Shown here: positions 8,733-17,042 of the stretch, one piece after another
Layout: the number at the start of each line of letters is the position of its first letter
Numbering within the stretch: the first letter of the stretch is position 1
Source: Actinophytocola algeriensis
Lineage (GTDB): Bacteria > Actinomycetota > Actinomycetes > Mycobacteriales > Pseudonocardiaceae
DNA: 64,000 nt
Direction: 5' to 3'
NCBI RefSeq assembly: GCF_014203735.1
Contig: NZ_JACHJQ010000005.1
Coordinates: 1-64,000, forward strand
Notes under the pieces: model-generated
Databases searched by the model: none
The model's input: the letters and a program-made list of their open reading frames with translations, nothing else
Told to the model about the DNA's origin: nothing
Translations under genes and position numbers: made by a program

Positions 8733-9566
8733 GTGAAGATCGGTGTGAATGTTCCCAACTTCGGCCCCGGCACCCGGCCTGCCGTGCTGCGCGACTGGGC
8801 GCGGACAGTCGAAGGACTCGGGTTCGACCTGCTCATGGTGTCCGACCACGTGGCGATCACGCCCGACGTGGCCGCCCAGTACCCGGCTCCCTTCTACGAC
8901 CCGTTCACGACGCTGTCCTGGCTCGCCGGGGTCACCGAGCGGGTCACGCTCGGCACGACCGTGCTCATCGCGCCCTACCGGCACCCGCTGCTCGTGGCCA
9001 GGATGGCCGCGAACCTCAACGACCTGAGCGGCGGCCGGTTCGTGCTCGGCGTGGGCATCGGCTGGGCCCGGCAGGAGTTCGAGGCGCTCGGCGTCCCGTT
9101 CCACCGCCGCGGCGCGCTCACCGACGAGCTGATCACGACCGTCCGCGAGGCGTGGCGGGACGAGGACTACCGCGCCGGTGACATCCCGGTCTGGATCGGC
9201 GGGCACAGCGACGGCGCGCTGCGCCGCGTGGTCCGGCTCGGCGACGCATGGCATCCGCTGCGCCAGACCCCCGACGACTGGCGCGACACCCTGGCCCGGC
9301 TGAAGAAGATCGCCGCCGAGGAGGACCGCCCGGTGCCCGCCCTGGCGCCGCGCATCCTGGTGCGGCTGACCGACGAGCCCATCGCCGCCGGCCGGCGGCT
9401 CGGTGAGGGCACCCTCGACCAGGTCCGCGCCGACCTGGAACTGCTGCGCGCGGACGGGGTGCAGGCCATCGTGCTCGACCCGTTCGCGGGAGATCCCGAG
9501 GAAACGCGACACCCGGAAGACGCATGGGCCATGCTTGCCACGGTGCGAAAGGAGATCATCAGTTGA
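8733..9566 (+). CDS. LLM-class (luciferase-like, probably F420-dependent) oxidoreductase
   Basis: 277 residues starting at GTG 8733. The LLM TIM-barrel pattern is clear: MKIGVNVPNFGPGTRP, GFDLLMVSDHV near 32-42, YDPFTTLSWLAGVTERVTLG near 56-75, LSGGRFVLGVGIGWARQEFE near 99-118, and IPVWIGGHSDGALRR. Actinobacterial members like this usually use coenzyme F420, though FMN monooxygenases share the fold. The stretch between VREAW and IPVWIGG is several residues shorter than in typical members. First gene of an operon: its TGA overlaps the TTG start of the deaminase. Regulator: probably the divergent Lrp protein. Confidence 0.85.
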   Translation: MKIGVNVPNFGPGTRPAVLRDWARTVEGLGFDLLMVSDHVAITPDVAAQYPAPFYDPFTTLSWLAGVTERVTLGTTVLIAPYRHPLLVARMAANLNDLSGGRFVLGVGIGWARQEFEALGVPFHRRGALTDELITTVREAWRDEDYRAGDIPVWIGGHSDGALRRVVRLGDAWHPLRQTPDDWRDTLARLKKIAAEEDRPVPALAPRILVRLTDEPIAAGRRLGEGTLDQVRADLELLRADGVQAIVLDPFAGDPEETRHPEDAWAMLATVRKEIIS

Positions 9567-9976
9567 ACACCGAACACCTGCGGCGGGCGATCGCGCTGGC
9601 GGCGGAGGCGCTGGAGAGCGGCAACCCGCCGTTCGGGTCGTTGCTGGCCGGGCCGGACGGCGTGCTGGTGGAGGAGCGGAACACCACGCGCACGGACAAC
9701 GACATCTCGGCCCACCCGGAGCTGAAGGTGGCCCGCTGGGCGGCCGCCAACCTGGACGCGGCCACCGCCGCGAAGACCACCATGTACACCAGCTGCGAAC
9801 CCTGCGGCATGTGCGCCGGCGCGCTGGCCCGGTCGGGGATCGGGCAGGTGGTGTTCGCGCTGTCGGCCGCGCAGTACAGCGAGCTGACGGCGTTCGGCGG
9901 GTTCCCCGCGGTGCCCGGCGACGGCCCGCACCTGTTCGAGGAGGCGAAGGCGCCCATCGAGGGGTACCGCCCATGA
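9563..9976 (+). CDS. Nucleoside/cytidine deaminase-like zinc hydrolase
   Basis: 137 residues of the cytidine deaminase-like fold with both zinc motifs: SAHPELKVARWAA (H-x-E near 51-53) and SCEPCGMCAGAL (P-C-x-x-C near 80-84), as in TadA/guanine-deaminase relatives. NPPFGSLLAG near 20 is also typical. The start is TTG at 9563, overlapping the preceding TGA (TTGA), with AAAGGAG about nine bases upstream; no better start exists. Deaminates an amino-heterocycle or nucleoside; the substrate is probably small given the absence of tRNA-binding additions. Its stop overlaps the nitrilase ATG. Confidence 0.85.
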   Translation: MNTEHLRRAIALAAEALESGNPPFGSLLAGPDGVLVEERNTTRTDNDISAHPELKVARWAAANLDAATAAKTTMYTSCEPCGMCAGALARSGIGQVVFALSAAQYSELTAFGGFPAVPGDGPHLFEEAKAPIEGYRP

Positions 9977-10899
9977 CGAAGGTCGCGGTGGTGCAGGCCG
10001 CGCCCAGCCTGTTCGACACCCCCGAGACGCTCCACCGGTTCGAGCAGCTGCTGGGCGAGGCCACGTCGGCGGGTGCCGAGCTGATCGTGTTCCCGGAGGC
10101 GTTCGTCGGCGGGTACCCGAAGGGCGCGACGTTCGGGGCCACGGTCGGCGCGCGCAGCGACGAGGGGCGGGCGCTGTTCGCCCGCTACCGCCGGTCGGCG
10201 ATCGACATCCCGGGGCCGGACTTCGACCGGCTGCGGTCGGTGGTCGGCACGCACAAGGCGCACGTCGTGGTCGGGGTCATCGAGCGCGCCGGGAACACGC
10301 TGTACTGCGCCTCGCTGCTGTTCGCGCCCGACGGCACCGTGCTCGGCCACCACCGCAAGCTCGTGCCCACCGGCGCCGAGCGCCTGATCTGGGGACAGGG
10401 CGACGCGTCGGACATCGCCGTGATCCACACCGACCTCGGCCGGATCGGCATGGCGATCTGCTGGGAGAACTACATGCCGCTCTACCGGAGCGAGCTGTAC
10501 CGGCAGGGCGTCCAGCTCTACGTCGCGCCGACGGTCGACAGCCGCGACACGTGGGCGTCGACCATGCGCCACATCGCCGTCGAGGGCCGCTGCTTCGCGC
10601 TGTCGGCAACGCAGTACGCGGTCCGTGGCGACTACCCGGCGGACTTCCCGCTGCCCTCCGGCGATGCTTCCGAGGACACGGCCGACGCGGTCGTGATCCG
10701 CGGCGGCAGCTGCGTGGTCGACCCGTACGGCGCGCTGCTCACCGGGCCGGTGTTCGACCGCAAGGACGTGCTGGTGACCGACATCGACATGGACGTGCTG
10801 GACGGCGCGTACCTGGACCTCGACGTGTCCGGTCACTACGCGCGCCCCGACCTGTTCTGGCTGGCGACTACCCAAAGCCCCCGTCGCGGATATCAGTGA
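9973..10899 (+). CDS. Nitrilase (carbon-nitrogen hydrolase, branch 1-like)
   Basis: 308 residues with the Glu-Lys-Cys triad of the nitrilase superfamily: VFPEAFVGGYPKGATFG (Glu near 43), LGHHRKLVPTGAERLIWGQG (Lys near 127) and GMAICWENYMPLYR (Cys near 163). The GGYPKG and CWEN wording is that of true nitrilases (nitrile to acid plus ammonia) more than of amidases or beta-ureidopropionase. ATG at 9973 overlaps the deaminase TGA, so the three genes are translationally coupled. The last 32 bases overlap the convergent LysR gene. Confidence 0.9.
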   Translation: MTKVAVVQAAPSLFDTPETLHRFEQLLGEATSAGAELIVFPEAFVGGYPKGATFGATVGARSDEGRALFARYRRSAIDIPGPDFDRLRSVVGTHKAHVVVGVIERAGNTLYCASLLFAPDGTVLGHHRKLVPTGAERLIWGQGDASDIAVIHTDLGRIGMAICWENYMPLYRSELYRQGVQLYVAPTVDSRDTWASTMRHIAVEGRCFALSATQYAVRGDYPADFPLPSGDASEDTADAVVIRGGSCVVDPYGALLTGPVFDRKDVLVTDIDMDVLDGAYLDLDVSGHYARPDLFWLATTQSPRRGYQ

Positions 10900-11806
10900 C
10901 GGGGAGCCACTGCCGGGCGGGGTCGAACGGTTCGTACCCGGCGGTGACGTGGTCGATGAGTCGTGGCAGCGCGGGGTGGCGGTTGCGCCGCAGCCACACC
11001 ATCGACCACGGGTAGACCGGCGTCGGGTCGACGACCGGGATCTGCACGACCCCGGGGTGCCACGGCACCCGCATCGCCTCGCCGGTGAACATGTAGCGGT
11101 CCGGTGCCGCCGCGAGCGCGTCGATCAGGTGGTCCAGCCCGAAGTCCGGGCCGTCGACACTGATGCGCAGGCCGAACTCGCGGCGCATCTCGGTGTACAG
11201 GTCGGTCCACTCGCTGCCCGGTTCGTTGCCGGGCATCCACGCGACCGAGCCCGCCAGGTCGGCGAGCCGGACACGGCGGCGGCCGGCGAGCCGGTGTTTG
11301 CGGCTCGCGAGGAAGCGGTGCGGCTCCGCGTAGGCCGGGATGTGCGCGAACCGCGGGTCGAGCACACCCGTCACGCGCGCGAACGCGGCGTCGACCGTGC
11401 CGTTCGCGAGCGCGGACAGGCCGGTCCGCAGCCCGCGCGAGGTCACGATGTCGATCTCCACGTCGCGGTGCGCGTCGTGGAACCGCCGGATCAGCTCGGT
11501 CGGCGCCAGGCGGGTGCCGAGCACGTCCACCCGCAGCGGCCGGTCCCGCCCGCCCAGTGACGCGACGGCCGCTTCCGCCATCGCGATCAGGGCGCGGGCG
11601 TGGGGGAGGAACGCCACACCGTCGTCGGTGAGCGCCGTGCCCGTGCGGTCGCGGTGCAGCAGCGTCACGCCCAGCCCCGACTCCAGCTTGGCGATCCGCT
11701 TCGAGACCGCCTGCTGTGACAGGCCGAGCCGGTCCGCGGCCGCGCCGAAGTGCCGGTCGTCGGCCACCGCGACAAAGGCCCGCACGGTCCCGAGATCGAG
11801 ATCCAT
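10868..11806 (-). CDS. LysR family transcriptional regulator
   Basis: 312 residues with an N-terminal LysR HTH ([40 protein letters not shown] at about 24-43) and a substrate-binding domain ([29 protein letters not shown]). Start ATG 11806 has GGGAGG just upstream; the open frame extends much further but overlaps dnaE and loses coding character. It converges on the nitrilase gene with a 32-base overlap and is divergent from dnaE; because it faces neither an obvious target nor a second operon, its regulon is uncertain (the nitrilase operon or distant genes). Confidence 0.9.
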   Translation of the reverse strand: MDLDLGTVRAFVAVADDRHFGAAADRLGLSQQAVSKRIAKLESGLGVTLLHRDRTGTALTDDGVAFLPHARALIAMAEAAVASLGGRDRPLRVDVLGTRLAPTELIRRFHDAHRDVEIDIVTSRGLRTGLSALANGTVDAAFARVTGVLDPRFAHIPAYAEPHRFLASRKHRLAGRRRVRLADLAGSVAWMPGNEPGSEWTDLYTEMRREFGLRISVDGPDFGLDHLIDALAAAPDRYMFTGEAMRVPWHPGVVQIPVVDPTPVYPWSMVWLRRNRHPALPRLIDHVTAGYEPFDPARQWLPVTDIRDGGFG

Positions 11807-11841
11807 GGCTCCTCCCACAACTGGTGGTGGTCGACGTGGTG

Positions 11842-11912
11842 TGTCGGTTGTTGGACGACCCGTTGTGCTGTCGAGTGCAATGCGGGTCGCCCGGCCGACA
11901 GTACAACCGACA
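11842..11912 (+). promoter_or_regulatory. Nested inverted repeats in the dnaE leader
   Basis: TGTCGGTTGT (11842-11851) pairs perfectly with ACAACCGACA (11903-11912), and inside it CGACCCG (11856-11862) pairs with CGGGTCG (11883-11889). The 3' arm ends immediately before the GGAG ribosome-binding site of dnaE (11913-11916), so a folded transcript would place the helix against the Shine-Dalgarno sequence. It could be an RNA leader structure or a protein operator between divergent LysR and dnaE. Confidence 0.45.
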
Positions 11913-11923
11913 GGAGTGGCGGG

Positions 11924-14900
11924 ATGCGGTCCTTCGTCCACCTGCACGTGCACACCGAGTACTCGATGCTCGACGGTGCGGCGAAGATCGCGCCGCTGTT
12001 CGCGGAGGCGGCCCGGCTCGGCATGCCCGCGGTCGGGATGACCGACCACGGCAACATGTACGGCGCCGACCAGTTCTACCAGGAGGCGGTGAAGGCCGGG
12101 ATCACGCCGGTGATCGGCATCGAGGCCTACGTCGCGCCGGAGTCGCGGTTCGTGAAGCGGCCGGTGTTCTGGGGTGAGGCGCGGCAGCGCGGCGACGACA
12201 TCTCCGGTGGCGGCGCGTACACGCACCTGACGATGCTGGCGCGCAACGCGACCGGGCTGCGCAACCTGTTCCGGCTGTCGTCGCTGGCGAGCATGGAGGG
12301 CTACTACCGCAAGCCGCGGATGGACCGTGAGCTGATCGCGGAGCACGCCGATGGCGTCATCGCCACGACCGGGTGCCCGTCGGGGGAGGTGCAGACCCGG
12401 TTGCGGCTGGGCCAGTTCTCCGAGGCCGTCCAGGCCGCGGCGGACTACCGGGACATCTTCGGTGCGGAGAACTTCTTCCTGGAGCTGATGGACCACGGAC
12501 TGCCGATCGAGCGGTCGGTGCGCGAGGGCCTGCTGGCGGTCGGGTCGAAGCTCGGCATGGAACCGTTGGCCACCAACGACTCGCACTACGTCACGAAGGA
12601 CCAGGCCGAGGCGCACGCCGCGCTGCTGTGCGTGCAGTCGGGCAAGACGCTGTCGGACCCGAACCGGTTCTCCTTCGACGGTGACGGCTACTACCTCAAG
12701 TCGGCCGAGGAGATGCGCGCGTACTGGGACGCCGAGGTGCCTGGCGCGGCCGACACGACGCTGCTGGTCGCCGAGCGCGTCGAGTCCTACGCGGAGGTCT
12801 ACACCCACTCCGACCGGATGCCGGTCTTCCCGGTGCCCGACGGCCACGACGAAGCCAGCTGGCTGCACCACGAGGTGACGGCCGGGCTGGCGTGGCGCCT
12901 GCCAGGTGGTGTCCCGGACGCCTACCGCGAGCGGGCGGCCTACGAGCTGGACGTGATCGTCCAGAAAGGATTCCCCGGCTACTTCCTCATCACCGCCGAC
13001 CTCATGGCGCACGCGCGCCGCACCGGCATCCGCGTCGGCCCCGGCCGCGGCTCGGCGGCCGGGTCGCTCGTCGCCTACGCGCTGGGCATCACCAACCTCG
13101 ACCCGCTGCACCACGGCCTGCTGTTCGAGCGGTTCCTGAACCCGGAACGGGTCTCCATGCCCGACATCGACATGGACTTCGACGACCGCCGCCGCGGCGA
13201 GATGATCCGCTACGCCACCGACAGGTACGGCGCCGACCGGATCGCGCAGGTCATCACGTTCGGCACCATCAAGACCAAGGCCGCGCTCAAGGACGCCGCC
13301 CGTGTCCACTTCGGACAACCCGGCTACGCCATCGCGGACCGGATCGCGAAGGCGCTGCCGCCGCCGGTCGCGGCGAAGGACATCCCGCTGTCCGGCATCG
13401 TGGACCCCGGGCACGAACGCCACGGCGAGGCCGCCGAGGTGCGTGCGCTGATCGAGTCCGACGCCGAGGTGTCGACGATCTTCGGCACCGCCCGAGGGCT
13501 GGAGGGCCTGATCCGCAACGCCGGTGTGCACGCCTGCGCGGTCATCATGTCCAGCGAGCCGCTGCTGGACGCGATCCCGTTGTGGCAGCGCGACGACGGG
13601 TCGGTCGTCACCGGCTGGGACTACCCGTCCTGCGAGGCCATCGGTCTGCTGAAGATGGACTTCCTCGGACTGCGGAACCTGACCGTCATCGGCGACGCCA
13701 TCGACAACATCAAGGCCAACCGCGGCACCGAGATCGATCTCGACGGGCTGGGCCTCGCCGACGCGAACACGTTCGACCTGCTGGCACGCGGCGACAGCCT
13801 CGGCGTGTTCCAGCTCGACGGCGGCGCCATGCGAGACCTGTTGCGGCGCATGCGTCCCACGGGCTTCGGGGACATCGTGGCCGTGAACGCGCTGTACCGG
13901 CCGGGGCCGATGGCGATGAACACGCACAACAACTACGCCGACCGCAAGAACGGCCGCCAGCCCGTCGAGCCGATCCACGCCGAACTGGCGGAGCCGCTGC
14001 GCGAGATCCTCGCCGAGACCCACGGCCTGGTCGTCTACCAGGAGCAGATCATGCAGATCGCGCAGAAGGTGGCAGGTTACTCGATGGGCCGCGCGGACGT
14101 GCTGCGCCGCGCGATGGGCAAGAAGAAGAAAGCGGTGCTGGAGGAGGAGTTCGCGGGTTTCCACGACGGCATGCGTGCCAACGGTTTCTCCGCGGGCGCC
14201 GTGCAGGCGCTGTGGGACACCATCCTCCCGTTCGCCGGCTACGCGTTCAACAAGTCCCACGCGGCGGGCTACGCGCTGGTCGGCTACTGGACGGCGTACC
14301 TGAAGGCGAACTTCCCGGCCGAGTACATGGCAGCACTGCTGACCTCGGTGGGCGACAACAAGGACAAGTCGGCGGTGTACCTGTCGGAGTGCCGCAGGCT
14401 CGGCATCCGGGTGCTGCCACCGGACGTCAACGAGTCGGGCCCGCGGTTCGCCGCGGTCGGCGACGTGATCCGCTTCGGCATGGGCGCGGTCCGCAACGTC
14501 GGCGCGCACGTGGTCGAGTCGATCGTCAAGGTCCGCGCGGAGCAGGGGAAGTACGCGTCGTTCACCGACTTCCTCGACCGGTCGGAGCTGGTGGCCTGCA
14601 ACAAACGCGTGCTGGAGTCGCTGATCAAGGCGGGTGCCTTCGACTCGCTCGGCGAGACGCGGCTGTCGATGGTCCAGGTGCACGAGGACGCCGTGGACGC
14701 GGTGGTGCCGCTGAAACGCCGCGCGGCGATGGGCCAGTTCGACCTGTTCGGCCCCGCCGCCGCCGACACGACCACGTCACCGCTGGCGCACCTGAGGTTC
14801 GGTGAGGAGGAGTGGCCGCGCAAGCAGTTGTTGTCATACGAGCGCGAGATGCTGGGCCTGTACGTGTCGGCACACCCGCTGGACGGTGCGGAACCGGTGC

Positions 14901-15424
14901 TGCGCAGGCACGCCCCCCGGCCCATCGCGGCGATCCTCGACAACCCGCCGAAGGAAGGCGAACTGGTGGTCGCCGGTCTGATCACCGCGCTGGAGCGGCG
15001 GGTGAACAAGAAAGGCGAGCCGTGGGCGATCTGCACGGTCGAGGACATGGACGCCGCGCTGGAGGTGCTGTTCTTCCCGAAGTCGTACGGGTTGTTCGCC
15101 GCGGCCCTGGTCGAGGACAACGCGGTGCTGGTGAAGGGCCGCGTCAACTGGCGGGAGGAACGCATGTCGGTGTTCGGGAGCGGCCTGGCGCCACTGGACC
15201 TGACCCAGCCCGGCGAGGCCCCGCTCGTGCTGCACGCCCGGCCGGGCGTGGTGGACCTGCCGGTCGTCCTGGAACTGGAGCGGACCCTGGTGGCGCACAA
15301 GGGGGACACGCCGGTGCACGTCCACGTCGGGCAGCGGGCGTTCGCGCTGGACCGCTACCCGGTGGCGGTGACCCCGATGCTGCTGGGTGAGCTGAAGACG
15401 ATCCCGGGGATCACGGTCGGTTAG
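11924..15424 (+). CDS. dnaE: DNA polymerase III alpha subunit, DnaE1 type
   Basis: 1166 residues, full family length. The PHP domain begins [19 protein letters not shown] with metal ligands and TDHGNMYG near 45, consistent with an active PHP exonuclease as in actinobacterial DnaE1. The polymerase active-site aspartates are present: [12 protein letters not shown] (Asp 414, 416) and [12 protein letters not shown] (Asp 579). [17 protein letters not shown], the FNKSHAAGY finger motif, [14 protein letters not shown] and an OB-fold near the C-terminus follow; there is no long epsilon-binding tail. ATG 11924 has GGAG seven bases upstream. Sequence and order resemble the essential mycobacterial DnaE1 rather than DnaE2, yet the neighbours are unrelated accessory genes, so this may be either the replicase or a second copy. 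Confidence 0.95.
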   Translation: MRSFVHLHVHTEYSMLDGAAKIAPLFAEAARLGMPAVGMTDHGNMYGADQFYQEAVKAGITPVIGIEAYVAPESRFVKRPVFWGEARQRGDDISGGGAYTHLTMLARNATGLRNLFRLSSLASMEGYYRKPRMDRELIAEHADGVIATTGCPSGEVQTRLRLGQFSEAVQAAADYRDIFGAENFFLELMDHGLPIERSVREGLLAVGSKLGMEPLATNDSHYVTKDQAEAHAALLCVQSGKTLSDPNRFSFDGDGYYLKSAEEMRAYWDAEVPGAADTTLLVAERVESYAEVYTHSDRMPVFPVPDGHDEASWLHHEVTAGLAWRLPGGVPDAYRERAAYELDVIVQKGFPGYFLITADLMAHARRTGIRVGPGRGSAAGSLVAYALGITNLDPLHHGLLFERFLNPERVSMPDIDMDFDDRRRGEMIRYATDRYGADRIAQVITFGTIKTKAALKDAARVHFGQPGYAIADRIAKALPPPVAAKDIPLSGIVDPGHERHGEAAEVRALIESDAEVSTIFGTARGLEGLIRNAGVHACAVIMSSEPLLDAIPLWQRDDGSVVTGWDYPSCEAIGLLKMDFLGLRNLTVIGDAIDNIKANRGTEIDLDGLGLADANTFDLLARGDSLGVFQLDGGAMRDLLRRMRPTGFGDIVAVNALYRPGPMAMNTHNNYADRKNGRQPVEPIHAELAEPLREILAETHGLVVYQEQIMQIAQKVAGYSMGRADVLRRAMGKKKKAVLEEEFAGFHDGMRANGFSAGAVQALWDTILPFAGYAFNKSHAAGYALVGYWTAYLKANFPAEYMAALLTSVGDNKDKSAVYLSECRRLGIRVLPPDVNESGPRFAAVGDVIRFGMGAVRNVGAHVVESIVKVRAEQGKYASFTDFLDRSELVACNKRVLESLIKAGAFDSLGETRLSMVQVHEDAVDAVVPLKRRAAMGQFDLFGPAAADTTTSPLAHLRFGEEEWPRKQLLSYEREMLGLYVSAHPLDGAEPVLRRHAPRPIAAILDNPPKEGELVVAGLITALERRVNKKGEPWAICTVEDMDAALEVLFFPKSYGLFAAALVEDNAVLVKGRVNWREERMSVFGSGLAPLDLTQPGEAPLVLHARPGVVDLPVVLELERTLVAHKGDTPVHVHVGQRAFALDRYPVAVTPMLLGELKTIPGITVG

Positions 15425-15774
15425 AACAACGGCGTGAAGACGCACTCGAACCCGGCCTTCATGCCGGGCTTGTGGGTGGCGGCCATCCAGTACTCGCCGG
15501 GCCGCACCACGGTGCCCATGTAGGAGTTGATCTCCGAGCCGGAGTTCGCGTAGCCGACGCTCGTGGTGGGCGGGCTTTCTGTGCCCACCAGCAGGTGCAT
15601 CCGCGCGGTGCGCCCGCCGACGAAGTACACCGCCACGTACCCGTGGGTCGTGGCCTGGTACACGGTGTCGAGCGCCGCCTCGAACCGGCCGGCGCCGGAC
15701 TTGGTCAGCCGGTCGAGCCGCTCCTCCAGTTGCCGGACGCGGGCGTACAGGGCCTCGTCGTGTGGTTCGTCCAT
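15421..15774 (-). CDS. Small protein of unknown function
   Basis: 117 residues from the ATG at 15774 ([20 protein letters not shown]). Residues about 8-25 look like a short coiled coil, followed by a beta-rich domain ([38 protein letters not shown]). No signal peptide and no family I recognise. Its stop overlaps the dnaE stop by four bases, tail to tail. The open frame reaches upstream to 15909, but those residues are basic and proline-rich and unlikely to be translated. Confidence 0.65.
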   Translation of the reverse strand: MDEPHDEALYARVRQLEERLDRLTKSGAGRFEAALDTVYQATTHGYVAVYFVGGRTARMHLLVGTESPPTTSVGYANSGSEINSYMGTVVRPGEYWMAATHKPGMKAGFECVFTPLF

Positions 15775-15864
15775 GCCGGGCACGGTATGGGCGCGCGCAG
15801 GCCAACCGGTCCCAGGTTCGGTTTCCGGGATCGGTAGACGGGGTGGCCCGCGACGCTTTCCGGC

Positions 15865-16617
15865 ATGTACCAGAACCCACCGCGGTACGCCCCGGGCCCA
15901 CCCGTGCACGAGGCCGAGCCGCCACCCCAGCGCAGCCTGCTCATGCGGCTCGTGTTCCGGTTCGTGGTCGTCGCCGTGGCGGCCTTCGCGATCTCCTACG
16001 GGGCCATGTCGGACCCGGAGATCACGGTGCTGCCGGGCATCACGTACGCCGACGGCACGTTCCAGGTGCCGTACGAGCGCGACGGCAACCGGGGCCTGTT
16101 CCAGCTGCTGACGCAGGACGGCGAACAGGTGCGGATGGCGTCGGTGGATGCCCTCACCGGTGAGGTGCGCTCGGACACGAGGTTACCCGGCCCGCCGGCC
16201 GCGCCCGCGTCCACGCCGACCGCGACGGAGGTGGCGCTCCCCGGCACCCGGGAGAAGGTGGTCCTGCGTGAGCTGCCGTTCGGCCTGCCGGGCCTGGAAC
16301 TGGTCCACGTCACCGAGGACGGCCGGTCGCGCTCGATGGGCGGCGCCATGTTCCAGGGCGTCAGCCTGGTCTCCGCCGCGGTGCCGGGACACGTGCTGGT
16401 CCAGCACCAGGGCGCGGGCATCGAGCTGTCGGTGGTCGCGGTGGCGACCGGCCTGGTGACCGGCACTCTGACGGTCGACCAGCCGGTGACCAGCGCGGTC
16501 GCGGGCCAGAACAGCGTCGCCGTCACCGCGGGCCCGGCGCTGGTGCTGGCCCACGCCGACGGCCGCCTCACCAAGCTCGAGATCGGCGAGGTCGACTTCT
16601 TCGGTTCGGTCAGCTGA
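15865..16617 (+). CDS. Single-pass membrane protein of unknown function
   Basis: 250 residues: a proline-rich cytosolic leader (MYQNPPRYAPGPPVHEAEPP), one transmembrane segment at about 27-46 (LVFRFVVVAVAAFAISYGAM), then about 200 residues outside with beta-strand patterns (GITYADGTFQVPYERDGNRG, ELVHVTEDGRSRSMGGAMFQ). It could form a small beta domain or propeller fragment. Leu 107 is TTA (16183-16185), rare in this genome. I recognise no family. It is divergent from the 117-residue gene and its end touches a RidA remnant on the other strand. Confidence 0.65.
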   Translation: MYQNPPRYAPGPPVHEAEPPPQRSLLMRLVFRFVVVAVAAFAISYGAMSDPEITVLPGITYADGTFQVPYERDGNRGLFQLLTQDGEQVRMASVDALTGEVRSDTRLPGPPAAPASTPTATEVALPGTREKVVLRELPFGLPGLELVHVTEDGRSRSMGGAMFQGVSLVSAAVPGHVLVQHQGAGIELSVVAVATGLVTGTLTVDQPVTSAVAGQNSVAVTAGPALVLAHADGRLTKLEIGEVDFFGSVS

Positions 16618-16750
16618 CGACCGCCGTGGCCTCGACCTCGACCAGGTGCTCCGGCACGTCCAGCGCGGCGACCCCGATCAACGTGCCGGGCGGCACGGGC
16701 GTGGCACCGAGCTTGTCGGCGGCACGCCGAGCGAGCCGACTGGACGGACC
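16610..16750 (-). pseudogene. RidA/YjgF-family C-terminal remnant
   Basis: Reading leftwards to the stop at 16610 gives ARRAADKLGATPVPPGTLIG followed by VAALDVPEHLVEVEATAVVS. This is the usual ending of RidA-family (enamine/imine deaminase) proteins (GTLxGVxALAxPExLVEVEA). Upstream of about 16750 the frame has no RidA sequence and no start, so only about the last 45 residues survive. Its tail overlaps the end of the membrane-protein gene by eight bases. Confidence 0.6.
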
Positions 16751-16783
16751 GCCCGCTGCGCTGACTGCCGGGCGTTGCACGGG

Positions 16784-16996
16784 CTACCGGCTGACACGCC
16801 GTTCGAAGGTGATCAGGATGCCGTCCACACCACCGGGACCGATGCGGCCCTTGACCTCCGCGGTCGTGATGGCCTTCAGTTGCCAGCCCTGCGCGGCGTG
16901 CTCGTTGAGCAGGCCCTCGAGCTTGGCGCCGGACATCTTGCCGCCGAGCAGCTTCTCGCGCAGCTCCACGACCTTGTACTCGAACTGTTCGGTCAT
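16784..16996 (-). CDS. DUF4177 domain small protein
   Basis: 70 residues from ATG 16996, with GGGAG just before it. FEYKVVELREKLLGGKMSGA, then LEGLLNEHAAQGWQLKAITT and a final basic strand (ILITFERRVSR) match DUF4177, a small alpha-beta protein common in actinobacteria, function unknown. It may share a transcript with the AfsR-like gene upstream on the same strand (46-base gap). Confidence 0.8.
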   Translation of the reverse strand: MTEQFEYKVVELREKLLGGKMSGAKLEGLLNEHAAQGWQLKAITTAEVKGRIGPGGVDGILITFERRVSR

Positions 16997-17042
16997 GGCT
17001 CCCATGGTGACCGAGGCCGGGGGCCCGCGCTCGGTCACCGGC

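Noticed and set aside
11807-11923. LexA/SOS box before dnaE
   Set aside because: No TCGAAC-N4-GTTCGA-type site; the visible dyads have a different sequence and spacing.
10868-14683. 1271-codon open frame antisense to dnaE
   Set aside because: Only its last 312 codons (the LysR gene) have family features and start signals; the rest mirrors dnaE codon bias and is His/Arg/Val-rich noise.
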